From contig JAGYIO010000009.1 of NCBI GenBank assembly GCA_018402585.1, forward strand, positions 1 through 63,639: 63,639 nucleotides of DNA. Reading direction: 5' to 3'. Made by a program: the position numbers and the translations under genes. Source of the stretch: Chthoniobacterales bacterium (GTDB taxonomy: Bacteria > Verrucomicrobiota > Verrucomicrobiia > Chthoniobacterales > JACTMZ01). Below the pieces are notes generated by a model. That model did no database searches. It saw only the letters and a list, made by a program, of their open reading frames with translations, and had not been told where the DNA came from. Shown here one piece after another: positions 1 through 9,261 of this stretch (the first letter of the stretch is position 1; each line of letters starts with the position of its first letter).

Positions 1-36
1 CATTAGCCACCGATGGAAGAAGATGTCAGAAGATGG

Positions 37-64
37 TTTCCCGCGGTGTGACCCCCGCGGGAAA
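37..64. terminator. Strong hairpin at the left edge
   Basis: A perfect 10-bp inverted repeat, TTTCCCGCGG at 37-46 and CCGCGGGAAA at 55-64, closes an 8-base loop. The stem ends in A/T but no long T-run follows, so it may be a terminator or only a palindromic repeat. The gene it would serve, if any, lies outside the window to the left. Confidence 0.35.
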
Positions 65-278
65 CAATTCCGTACTCAGAACCGGACTCAATCCGCAACC
101 TTGCGCATCAATCGGCGCTCCGCTTATCGCAACCTTTCGTTCTCCATTCAGCATTCCAAACTCATCATTTTCCATTCCTCCCCTCCGCGCTCCCCGTGGC
201 CCCGTTTCCCTCCATCTGAACCACTGAACACCGAATCACTGAACACCGTCCGTCGCGGCGCGCCGCGGCGGACCTGGC

Positions 279-1523
279 TTACGGTTGCAAGATGGACTCG
301 ATGCGGAGGAAGAGACTGGTATTTGTTCCGCGCTCGATGCTGAAGACCTGACGCGCGGTGCCACTCGGAACGTTGGATTGGTCGGGCGCGTTGGTCTTGG
401 TCACCCCGTTCGCGCTCCACAGTCCGGTGGCCAGATCGGTGACGGCTTGGCCGACGACGCTCAGATTCGGGTCATTAGTCCGGACGATCGCGGTGATCGA
501 GAGGCTGTTGCCTGTCAGGATCGCCTGTGGCGGGACGCCGTCGGTCGCGCTGGGACTGGTCGCGCCGCCGAGGGTATAGCGGAGCAGAAGTTCCGCGGAT
601 GGCGTTTGGCCGTCCAGCCATGTCTCGAACGGTGCGGAACCGGGCCCAGCTGAAGTCACCGTCACGGAAATTTGATTGGTCACCGCCCCATAATTTTCGA
701 CGTCACTCGGGGTAAAGACCAAGGCATAGCTGCCGTCACCCTGCGGGGGGACAAAGTCCGGGATGGCGAAACTAAAACCGCCCGCCACCCCGGCTACCCC
801 GCCGGTCAACACGCTGGCGGCAAGGCTCTGACCCTCGATCAAGCTTCCGGCCGACGGCCACTCCAACACCGGGGCCGGCGGCGGCGGGCCGAGGTCGAAA
901 TCGCCGAAGAGCAAATAATGGTCCGAGGCCAAACTCGATGCATTGGTCGCCGGAACTGGACCGGTCTTCGGCAATCCCGCGCCCGCGACATCCAGCGCGC
1001 TGTTGTAGACTTCCGTGCGGAACGGCCGCGACCGCACGGGCGCCGAGGCCATGATGTAGTCGAGCAGTGACGAGGAACTCGTGCGCGTGCTCCAGGTCTT
1101 GGTATTCCCGTTGACCTGGGCCATGGGAACCCGTGCCATGGACACGGTCGAAAAGTAAAAATCAGGGTCTCTCCGGTATTCCACAGGCCAGGCAACATCC
1201 GAACCGAGAACATAGCTGCGGGGCAGACCGGCCGGCAGGTTCGTGAAAGCAACGTTGTCGGTGCCGACCAGATTGAAATCCCCGATGATAAAGACATTAT
1301 CCAAAGCGGGGATGCTGCTGGCGGCGACAAGTTCCCGCACCCGTCTCAATTCGATGGCTCGACGGAAACTTTCCTGTCCGGAGGACGAAGAGCAGCACTT
1401 CGGATGCACCACCACGACCAGCGGGTCGTTCGGCGTGCCCGGCACGTCGATTTTGACCGCCAGGTTCTGCCGCGTCATCTCGTTCGCACCGGCCGGCGAC
1501 GTCACCCAGTTGGTCATGACCAC
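279..1523 (-). pseudogene. Secreted endonuclease/exonuclease/phosphatase-fold protein, C-terminal part after a frameshift
   Basis: This is the larger 3' piece of one gene whose 5' piece is at 1514-1834. It keeps the later motifs of the EEP fold: VVVHPK near residue 37, the metal/substrate motif FIIGDFNLVG near residues 78-87, and the closing SDH of LASDHYLLFGDF near residue 200. Read upstream past its first ATG, the frame gives DIEDGFFSRFPVVMTNW, which is clearly the missing continuation of the 5' piece, so the true gene runs through the break. A bacterial Ig-like stretch follows at about 215-295. The last ~115 residues (from FETWLDGQ) form a domain also found at the ends of the proteins at 2490 and 12696. 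The substrate is unknown; a secreted nuclease or phosphodiesterase is likely. Confidence 0.75.
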
Positions 1524-1834
1524 CGGAAAACGGCTGAAAAAGCCGTCCTCAATGTCCTATCGAGCGGCGTGGTACCCGAGAGGACCACGTGCGGGTATCC
1601 CAATCTGGCGGCCATTTGCTGCAGATAGTTCGCCTCGTTAGTTCCCGACCGGGCCTCGACCAGTCCGACAATGTCGGCATCCACCCGGGCCATGACGGCG
1701 GCTGCCTGCTCGAAAGAGTCCGTTCCGGGTGCTTCGAAGCCCTGCAGGATGTTGAACGAGGCCAATCGGATCGTTGCAGCTGACGCTATCTGAGCCGCCA
1801 GAAGCAGAAGCAAAACAATGCGGGTGAAAAACAC
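1514..1834 (-). pseudogene. Secreted endonuclease/exonuclease/phosphatase-fold protein, N-terminal part before a frameshift
   Basis: The N-terminus is a clear signal peptide (MFFTRIVLLLLLAAQIASA). It is followed at once by IRLASFNIL, the first strand of the EEP fold, and then DADIVGLVEARSG, which supplies the catalytic Glu. The frame continues sensibly to SGTTPLDR and then runs into unrelated residues and a stop. The correct continuation (DIEDGFFSRFP) sits in another frame, so a one-base indel lies at about 1553-1559. Joined to 279-1523 the product would be about 510 residues. It could be a genuine pseudogene or a sequencing error. Confidence 0.75.
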
Positions 1835-2489
1835 GGAATATTCTGGGGCGAACCGACGCGCTAAAATCTATCCGTTTTCCAGCCCAACGCAAGGCCGCCC
1901 CAGCCTCACCCACGCCCATCAGCGTCCCCGTTTCCCACCAACTGAGCCACTGAACACCGAATCACTGAACACTGCGGCCTACGGCCGCTCCTTCATCCTT
2001 CTCGTCACGCCCCCCTGTCACACCGTAGCCGTTCGCCTCGGCGAACGCGAGGGCTGATCCCCTCTCCGCTTTGCCCTCGGCGTTGCCTCACGCCATCTCC
2101 ACTTCGTTCCGGTTCCGCTCTCCGGTCTCCGCTCTCCGATTCGCCCTCGGCAGTTTAGTCGCCGCGGCGACCTATCTCCGGCCTATCGGCCTCCGCCCTC
2201 CGCCGTAGGCGAACGCAGTTTTAAGTCTGTAAGTTTGTAAGTTTTAAGCCTTCAGCCCGTGAAGTGCGCAGCATACTTCACCGGGCTCCGCTCTCCGCCA
2301 CCTTCCACTTTTTACCTTCCACTTTCCACCTTCCTCCGCTCGTCCCTACCCCAGCCGGCAAAGTCTGAAATCTTATGGGAACTGGTATCAGTCGTGATTC
2401 CGCGGGCCTTGCACAACTCAAGTTTCTTGGGACACGAAAAACCCCGCGGTGTTTCCACCGCGGGGCTCTGTGAAACCAATCGCGTTCGG
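1835..2489. other. 655-bp gap without a supported gene; low-complexity and palindromic sequence
   Basis: No reading frame here looks coding. The stretch holds simple CT-rich text (repeats of CTCTCCGC and CTTCCACTTT), a copy of a short phrase also present near 220-250 (CACTGAACACCGAATCACTG at about 1951), the 14-base palindrome GTCGCCGCGGCGAC at 2158-2171 that recurs at 11876-11889, and the terminator at 2442-2465. The promoter of the 1834 gene should lie at its left end, but I see no clear -35/-10 pair. Confidence 0.6.
2437..2465 (-). terminator. Rho-independent terminator after the 2490-5588 gene
   Basis: On the minus strand CCCCGCGGT and ACCGCGGGG form a perfect 9-bp stem around a 6-base loop (2442-2465), followed directly by TTTTT (2441-2437). 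It begins about 25 bases past the stop codon of the large secreted protein and is the clearest intrinsic terminator in the first 12 kb. Confidence 0.8.
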
Positions 2490-3221
2490 TTACTGACCGC
2501 TCAACGTCGACTCCAGGCGCAGGAACTTCTTCCCGTCCTCCCCGCGCGGCGTGCTGAAGATCTGCCGCTCGCAACCTTCCGGCACACCGTCCTGATCTTC
2601 GTCCGGCGCCATCGTCACCCCATTAGAGGACCACGTGCCGCCCACGAGATCGATGAGCGCCGTACCTTCGGTGGTCAGGCTCAGATCGTTGGTCCGGACG
2701 ATGGCTGTGAGCGTGAGATCGGTGGCCGTGATGCCGGTGACAGGTGCCACCCCATCGGTCGCTGTCGGACTGCTCGCTCCGCCGATCGCATACTTCAGCA
2801 AGTTCGCGTCATCCAGCGGCGCCCCTTGCGCCCAGTCTTGGAAGGTCTCGCCCCCGCCGCCGCTGCCGGTGATGTTGAAGAGCTGCGTGGCCGGCTCGAA
2901 TCCCTCAGCCGAGGCCGTGAGAGTCGCATTGATGCTGACGCTTCGATCGAGCGCCACCACATAGATGGTCACGGCACTCGAGCCAGCCGGAATGGTGACT
3001 GCAGTCGGCAATGGCAGGTAGTTGAGCGAGCCATCAATATCGGCTGCGAAAGCACCCTCCACGTCTTGGGTCAAGTCCACCACAAGGTCGGCATCAGTCG
3101 CGCCCGCACGGCGGACCTCCACCGTGGCTTCCTCGGTCTCGCCCGTAGCGCCGGCCGTGAGCTGGACTTTATTCGATTGCAGGCTCAAGGAAGGCGTCCC
3201 ATCGAACACGAGGTCGCTCAT
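2490..3221 (-). pseudogene. Large secreted multidomain protein, C-terminal part beyond an in-frame TGA
   Basis: This is the 3' piece of the gene that begins at 5588. It is in the same frame as the 5' piece and separated from it only by TGA at 3276-3278. The first ATG (3221) is internal: upstream in the same frame reads SATVIAVGPRSMSDLVF, a natural continuation of an OB-fold domain. Residues ~10-115 look like a beta-sandwich with repeated VDL/VEV strands. The last ~107 residues (FQDWAQGAPL to LRLESTLSGQ) are the C-terminal domain shared with the proteins at 279 and 12696. A strong terminator follows. Confidence 0.7.
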
Positions 3222-3275
3222 GCTCCGCGGGCCGACGGCAATTACCGTGGCACTCTGTCCGCTGCACGATACCGG

Positions 3276-5588
3276 TCAGCGTATTCGACCCGAGGGAATC
3301 GTCGCACCGGTGACGTTCGAGTCGCCGAAGATATTGCGGAAGGCGTTGACAAACGCGTCTTCGGTCGAGGCATCGGCAATCGGCGTGGTGCTCCCGCCAC
3401 CGTCGAACGTCTGACCGGCGTTCTCGAAGGTCACATCTTGCAGCACGACCAGCATCGACTGCACGTCATTGTCCAGCGTCGCGATGGTCCTCGGGATCGG
3501 CGTGACCGCATTACCAGTGGACACCGGCGCGCCGAAATCCTGCACCGGGACCATCTGGAGCTGTCCTCGGAAGGTGGAGATGCGTCCGATGATGCCGGCC
3601 ACATTGTCACCCGCGGTGTAGACGGTGGTGATCGTCCCCGCGGTATCATCAATCTGGATACCGGCCGCGTTGTCTTGGAAGAACTTCGTATTGCGGTTCG
3701 AAGTGCCTGCCGTGAAGGTCACTTGCCCAGTCACCCGGTAAATGGTGCTGCCTGTCGGCGAGGCGCGCAGCGCGGTGAGGTTCGCGACATTGAGCGGGAA
3801 CTGATAGATTGCGCTGGTCACCAGACTGGCCTCTTCTGTGGCAGTATCGATCGCCACCGCCCGCAGATTCACGGTGCCATTGCCATCGACCAAGGTGATG
3901 CCCGTCGCATCATTGTAGAGATCACTCTCCAGGCCCGGCGCTGTGCCGTCCGTCGTGAAGCGCACTTCGGTGCCGGCCACGTAAGACGAGAAGTTCGACA
4001 CCCGCACCGTCTGGTTGGCAAAATACGTCCCGGCCGGGACGTCGAATTCTGGGGCAGCCAAGGCGGCCGCGCCGACCGTCAGGCTGACACTACCGATGCC
4101 GATTCGCCGGCGGCTGCCGCTACCGGGCGAGCCAGCCTCGCTGCCATCGGACGACCAGGAGATTTGGAATGTCTGCCCGGGCGCAACCGACAGGCCGCTG
4201 ACTGCTGTCTCGACGGTCGAGTCCACCCCGTTGGCTGTGGAGAAAGCCAATCGCGGGACTTCGGTGCCTCCCACGCTGACGGTGTAGAAAGGAGAGCGCC
4301 CCTGATCGGCTCGCCCCACGAGCCCCGTGTAGGAGACCGTCATATCAGTGATCGTCTCGGAGGTATCATTGCGCAGGGTCAGAACCTGCTGCACGACACC
4401 CGTGGTTCCCGTATGCTGGTATCCGAAAACATTGACGGTCTCAGAGTTGAACTTGGCCCCTGTGGTGGTGGTTTCCCACGCGCTGTAAGTTTGAGCTGCG
4501 GCTTGCAGTGACCAGCCTGCGGGGAGCGATGCCGCACTGGTGAATCCTGTAAAATCCTGCGTGTAACCCGCCGCGGTCAGGCTGGCCGGAAGCTGGACGG
4601 TCCCGGCGACCCCCAGATTTTCCGTGGTTGCCCCGGCACTACTCAGCACTAGGTTGCCGGAAACTGCTCCCTCGGGAGCTGTGGCGGCCAAGCGCGCGTA
4701 AACCGTTCCCGAAGCCTCGCCGCTGGTTTGAGCTAAGCTAACGCTCGGGCCGAAAACAGAATTATCCAGCGAGACCTCGAAACCCGCGGGCGCGGCGACC
4801 AAAATCGACTCGGTAAGATTGAACCCGCTCACCGTCACGCTCTGAGAGGCCGAGGGCGTGCCGAGAAAAGTGGTGAAAGGAGTGAAGGTGCCAGCTGGAA
4901 AAATAGTGGGTGTCGTCACGCCACCGCCATCAGCCAATGTGCCACTAAAAGTGAGCGGCCCCGCGAGTCCTCCTGTGCCGGAAGAGGCCTCTGCATTGTA
5001 GACGTAGACCCGGAAGGTGACAGAGCTGAGGTTTTCGTAGGCCGCCCCCGAAGTCGTGATTTCATTGCCCGTCCAGTTTGAGTTGCTGTCCGGCACGGTG
5101 ATGACACCGCCGTCTTGTGCCACGCTGGCATTGAGTACACCTACGGGGATCGGCGCTGCAAAACCATCCACACTCGAGCGCCATTGCCACTGGCGAGGAC
5201 CGGTGCCGCTTCGCCCAATGCCGAAAGTCAAACCCGGCAGATTGATCACTTTCCCCGGCGCGGCGGTGATCGTGAACTCGAAATACTTGGTCGGGTCGAG
5301 ACTGCCGGTGAACACATCACTTCCATTGGTTGCTCCGGTGGGCCAACCTGTCGCGCGGGAGTTGCCGCTGCTTGAGCTGGTGGTCACGCCATTCTTGGTA
5401 AGAGGGCTGACAGAGATTCCCGGAATCGCCGTGCCATTGTAGGCAAAGGAATCGACGTTACCCGCTCCTCCGAAAGTGAACGTGCCAGTGAAAGCTTGCG
5501 CGTGGAGGTTGCCGGCCGTGGCCAAGAGCGCGGGCAGCATGATCGCACAAAGCGGGGTGAGAAGACGGGAGAGGGATTTATTTTTCAT
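3276..5588 (-). pseudogene. Large secreted multidomain protein with chitobiase-C-like and OB-fold domains, N-terminal part
   Basis: The ATG at 5588 is preferred over upstream starts because it opens a signal peptide (MKNKSLSRLLTPLC... to LHAQ). The mature part has a lectin-like beta domain (to about residue 225), then an ~85-residue repeat domain (PSASQSVTVSGFNLTES...) that recurs in the 12696 protein. After a jelly-roll-like region comes a chitobiase/hexosaminidase C-terminal-like domain (VRFTTDGTAPGLESDLY), then a DUF5689/YhcR-type OB-fold (YRVTGQVTF, FFQDNAAGIQIDD). The frame ends at IPSGRIR-TGA, but another frame across the same bases reads GSNTLTGIVQRT, the expected OB-fold strand. Two compensating indels are therefore as likely as a true stop. 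The full product would be about 1,030 residues and extracellular. Confidence 0.75.
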
Positions 5589-6164
5589 GAGGGTTAGTCG
5601 GGCTGACTTGGCCATGACACACATTCGCGTTTGGCCGGTCAACCGCAAGCGTTTTGACCGCTTGTAACAAGATTGTCACGAGCGGAGATAGGTGACTTCA
5701 GCACTACCCAGTAACTCGCGTTACGGAGGGGGCGCCCATCCGCTTTTGTTCTGGGCGGTAGGGACAGCTGGCCTCTCCGGAGCCGTAGGCTCAGCCGGAG
5801 CGCAAGCGGAGACGGGTCGCTGCAGCGACCAACTGATACGAGCCGGAGGTCAGCCGTCCGCATCCTTTCCTGTGCCGAAGGCAGCGGCCCGCTGAGGCCA
5901 GCGGGCCCTGCCAACTTGGAGGTTGATAAGTCCACATCTTTGATAACGCCCCAGTTAATCCCAGCACACAACGCACTAAAGCGCGGGTCCAGGGACTTGG
6001 GGCCGTGTCGCCAAGCCTCCGCTGCGAAATTCGTGTCGTTTGCCTATGGGCCGGGTCGCAAAGCTTCAGCTGTGGTTCAAGTGCATTGTTCCTGCTAAGT
6101 TGAACAATCGCAGGAATGGCACCTCCTCTGCGCGGAACCGCCGGCACCCCGGGCGATGCGCGCT
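5589..6164. other. 576-bp gap without a supported gene; palindromes
   Basis: I see no coding frame. The perfect 16-base palindrome GGTCGCTGCAGCGACC lies at 5815-5830. A strong hairpin (GGCCCGCTG at 5886-5894 pairing with CAGCGGGCC at 5899-5907, with GCAG/CTGC extending it) spans 5881-5911. Neither has a T-run. The promoter for the secreted gene starting at 5588 should lie at the left end. Confidence 0.55.
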
Positions 6165-6710
6165 CTACCGCACCACCATTGCATCCGGATACTTGCCGTA
6201 TTCCGTCGCCACGAACGGTGTCAGATAAATCGGCTGCAGTTGATCCGCGTAGCGCTCGTATTGTGTTGCCCAGCCATCGGGAGGTTTGGAGCCGGGCGCA
6301 TCCCACTTGAATGACTCGATCAGTTCATCGTTGTAGCCGACACCCACCTGCGCCGCGACCGGCGCCCCGAACCTCGCCACCGCGCTCGGTGACATAAATA
6401 GCACCGCCACATGGCTGCCGGCTTTCACGTTGGAATACCTCGCCGTGCCCGAAAGCACGCGGAATTGGCCATCTTTCTCCACCAAGATATCATAATAAAA
6501 GGCCAAGCCATCCGCCCAAGCCGGGAGACTCCGGAAAGCGGCCAGCAGGCGCACCCAAGTCCCCCCGCCCGGCGCATTGGCGGACTCGGGCTTGAAGTCT
6601 CGCACTTGGATCGGTGGCGGGGGCGGCGAAGATGCAGGCGCCTGGCCCGAGGCTGGGTAGGCAAGAAGCAGTGTGGCACAGCAGACAAGGAGGGTCAGGA
6701 TCGTATTCAT
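6165..6710 (-). CDS. Small secreted protein, last gene of the pseudopilin cassette operon
   Basis: The ATG at 6710 opens a signal peptide (MNTILTLLVCCATLLLAYPASGQ), followed by a short Pro-rich linker and about 150 residues of predicted beta structure. I recognise no family. It contains an aromatic-rich strand pattern (WADGLAFYYDILVEKDGQF) and ends ...TEYGKYPDAMVVR. It starts 4 bases after the stop of cassette protein A, so it is almost certainly co-transcribed with the five pseudopilin-type genes. It could be a periplasmic or surface component, or a cargo, of the structure they build. Longer upstream starts are rejected because they would overlap protein A and bury the signal peptide. Confidence 0.8.
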   Translation of the reverse strand: MNTILTLLVCCATLLLAYPASGQAPASSPPPPPIQVRDFKPESANAPGGGTWVRLLAAFRSLPAWADGLAFYYDILVEKDGQFRVLSGTARYSNVKAGSHVAVLFMSPSAVARFGAPVAAQVGVGYNDELIESFKWDAPGSKPPDGWATQYERYADQLQPIYLTPFVATEYGKYPDAMVVR

Positions 6711-6714
6711 GGGT

Positions 6715-7365
6715 TTAAAGGAACTTTTTTGATAGCACCCGCAAGCGGGGAGCGCCAGTTTGGGGATCAGCGTCGACAAAAACATCGGCCTCCAGCAGTG
6801 CGTAGCTCGAAGAATTGCCGGTGCGGTATTCCCCGCGCGAGTAAACAGTGAAAATGCGGCTTTGCGTGACGGCGCCCCCGGCCATAGCTCGGACAACCGC
6901 CTCGCGGCCGAACTTGGTGGTGGTCACCGCAGAAAGATTGGTCATCGTCGCGAGCACGCCACCCAACGAGGCTGACTCCGGAGCTGGTAAAACGGCAAAA
7001 TCGGCAGCCGCCGAACCAGCGAGTCCCGGCGCATTGGTCAAATAGGCTGTGGCAGTAGCAAGCTTTCGCGTCAGCACGTTGAAGCCTCCATCTTGCACCA
7101 AGCTGTTGGACTCCGTGATTTCCGGGCCGGCCGCAGACGGCGGAACGAAGGGCATCGTGGTGTACGCATTCGGCCCGTTGGTGAAGCCGCCGGCCAGATA
7201 ATCCAACAGGTGATAGTCGGCGGTGGCAGCCGGAGTGTTGGTCGCCGTCAAATTCAGCGTCTGCCACGGCTTCCCGTCCAAAGATATCCAATCTCGCCGA
7301 TAGATTGAAAGTTCGTTGATCCGAATCTGCCGAGATGATTGTTGACTCGGGCCGAACGGAACCAA
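6715..7365 (-). pseudogene. Verru_Chthon cassette protein A-like, C-terminal part beyond an in-frame TGA
   Basis: This reading frame directly continues the 7366-9261 gene, separated only by a TGA codon; its nominal first codon is TTG. The product keeps the style of the upstream part (TNxP-rich strands). It ends in SRIFTVYSRGEYRTG...ALLEADVFVDADP, the kind of closing strand pair seen in GspK/PilX-like minor pilins. It is too well conserved to be chance, so it is the true C-terminus (216 residues) of protein A. Independent translation from TTG is possible but unlikely, because no Shine-Dalgarno-like sequence precedes it. Confidence 0.65.
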
Positions 7366-9261
7366 TCAAAATTCATGGAGACTCTGTGCTTGGTCCCATT
7401 CCGGCCCGACGCCGTTGGTGAAGTTGATTGCGGTGGGCCCGGCGGAGGGTGCCGGAATGCTGCTGCCGAAAGACGTGACCGAAGGCAGATTCGTCCATGA
7501 AGCACGGAGGAAGCCGGCCCGCGGGTCGTTGTTCAGGTAGAGGTTCGGCGTACCCGCATACGGCCCGGCGGAGGAAAACTTGACGATCAACGAAATGGGC
7601 CCCGCGCCACCAGCAACGAGATTGGTTGGAAAGACATCGATCGGCATGTTCGTCGGGAAGATTTGCACATACCCGCTGGCGCCACCGCCGGTCGGGGTAT
7701 AGCGAAGGCGCAGTTTTTTGATCACATACCGCGCATTTTGAAATGTTAAATTGGTGGGTCCGCGCGCAGCCCAGTTCCCAGTGGTGAAACCATAAAATGG
7801 AGTGGCATAACTTGCCGATCCCGCCAAGCCGACGGCCTGCGGCCAATTGCTGCCGGAGCGCGGGGTGAACACGGATACCGGGCGCGAGTTGGTCTGATCG
7901 CTCAGATCATTGGTTCGAAAATATGGACCGGCTTGGTTGCCCAACATGCCGTTCAAGACAGTGCCTTCGACAGCGATGTTTATTTCCGGAGTGTAGGCGT
8001 TGGCCGAAACCCCCGTGCTGGTCCAAGGAAAAACAAGTCCCAATGAGCAAAGGACGCGAGTCGAGTTGACTAGACCGGTGCCGGTCTGGCGATTGAAAAT
8101 CAGGCCAGCCGTCACAAAGTTGATGAAAGGATGGCCGATGATCCGGCCGGCGCTGTCCGCCTTCATCTCGACTCCGAAATAAGTCGGGTTATCCACGCTG
8201 TCCGTGGTCGGTATGAGATCGTCATCGAGGTAATCCAATAAATTTGCTACGATCTGTTTTTGCTCGGTCGCGGAATATTTTCCAGCCGTGGCCAGCCAAC
8301 TCAGGTCGCCTCCGCCCCAGTTCGTGGCTTGAACTGGATTGGACTGCAGCAACTGAGTAACCAACTGGGCCCGCGCATTGTTGTTGGTCTGAGCTGTCGA
8401 AGTCACCCCGTTCGCGAGGTATCGCGCGAGCTGCACAAGGTTAAGCTTGCGACGGCCGGCTGGCGAAACGGCGGAAGACGGACTGGAAAGCGTGAAGAAA
8501 TAGCGGTTGGCCCGGCCTTCAAGCGCCGTGTCCAGGAGATTGAAAGTGGCGGGCGTAAGAAGGCTGTTTGAAACCGATCGGAACGGCGTTAGCTGGCCGA
8601 AGAGGTTCGTGGGGCTCGCCGTGTAGTTTCGAACGCCATTAAGCGCTGACAAAGCGCTGCCTGGCATCGGCGCCACGGTGGTTCCGTTGGCGGAGGGAAG
8701 AACGAGAGCCGCATTGGTGATGTTGGCCAAAAGCCCGCGATCTGTGCCGGACGTGCCCCACCATGAGAGGTTCTGTTTGCCGCTGCCATCATCGACCCAG
8801 AAAGCGTAACGATTAGTGGCGTTGTTCGTGACACTGACTGTCTTGTAGGCAGCGCGGACCACCACGCCATCCGCCGCGTTGGTGCCGGAGACCAGCAAGT
8901 CGGCCAATTGACCTCCAGTGCCGGAGTCCAGGTAAACGCGGTTGCCGGAAAACTGCCATACACCGGCGGCCACCGACCGAGGCCGGATGTAAGTCCGGTA
9001 GCCACCCGCCTGCGGTTCCGCCCCCGAAACGTAGCTGAAACCGGTGGCGTTTGATTGAATCAAAGCCATGGCCTCCGCTAACCCCGCCTCGGCTGCCAGT
9101 GTGGCCCGCGTGTAGTTCGCGACGCTACGGGCGGACAGGCGATCGACCGTTGTGCTTTGCATGAAGGCGACAGCGACAACAGCAAACACCGCCACGACAA
9201 TGACCGTGGTGACGAGCGCTACGCCCCTCTCCTGTGGATTGCGAACGCGGTGCGGCTTCAT
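7366..9261 (-). CDS. Verru_Chthon cassette protein A-like pseudopilin-associated protein, N-terminal 631 residues
   Basis: The N-terminus has a prepilin-like hydrophobic helix (GVALVTTVIVVAVFAVVAVAFMQ, about residues 13-35) after a basic leader. It is followed by SARSVANYTRATLAAEAGLAEAM, the long amphipathic helix typical of PilX/GspK-type minor pilins, and then a long beta-rich region. Length and gene order (D-B-C-A) fit the cassette protein A family named from Verrucomicrobium and Chthoniobacter. The start overlaps the stop of protein C in an ATGA. The frame is cut by TGA at 7366-7368 (SLHEF-stop), but the same frame continues for another 216 residues, so the intact protein would be about 848 residues. 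The protein is likely anchored in the inner membrane and incorporated in a pseudopilus. Confidence 0.8.
   Translation of the reverse strand: MKPHRVRNPQERGVALVTTVIVVAVFAVVAVAFMQSTTVDRLSARSVANYTRATLAAEAGLAEAMALIQSNATGFSYVSGAEPQAGGYRTYIRPRSVAAGVWQFSGNRVYLDSGTGGQLADLLVSGTNAADGVVVRAAYKTVSVTNNATNRYAFWVDDGSGKQNLSWWGTSGTDRGLLANITNAALVLPSANGTTVAPMPGSALSALNGVRNYTASPTNLFGQLTPFRSVSNSLLTPATFNLLDTALEGRANRYFFTLSSPSSAVSPAGRRKLNLVQLARYLANGVTSTAQTNNNARAQLVTQLLQSNPVQATNWGGGDLSWLATAGKYSATEQKQIVANLLDYLDDDLIPTTDSVDNPTYFGVEMKADSAGRIIGHPFINFVTAGLIFNRQTGTGLVNSTRVLCSLGLVFPWTSTGVSANAYTPEINIAVEGTVLNGMLGNQAGPYFRTNDLSDQTNSRPVSVFTPRSGSNWPQAVGLAGSASYATPFYGFTTGNWAARGPTNLTFQNARYVIKKLRLRYTPTGGGASGYVQIFPTNMPIDVFPTNLVAGGAGPISLIVKFSSAGPYAGTPNLYLNNDPRAGFLRASWTNLPSVTSFGSSIPAPSAGPTAINFTNGVGPEWDQAQSLHEF

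Noticed and set aside
2259..4511. 750-codon plus-strand open frame opposite the large secreted protein
   Set aside because: Arg/His/Gly-rich shadow of the minus-strand gene. It has no domain, signal or plausible start, while the minus strand has a signal peptide and recognised domains.
3276..7368. Recoding of TGA as an amino acid
   Set aside because: TGA ends trpE, ABC-F, MFS, SmpB and many other genes at expected positions, so general recoding is ruled out. No selenocysteine context is apparent at the two in-frame TGAs.
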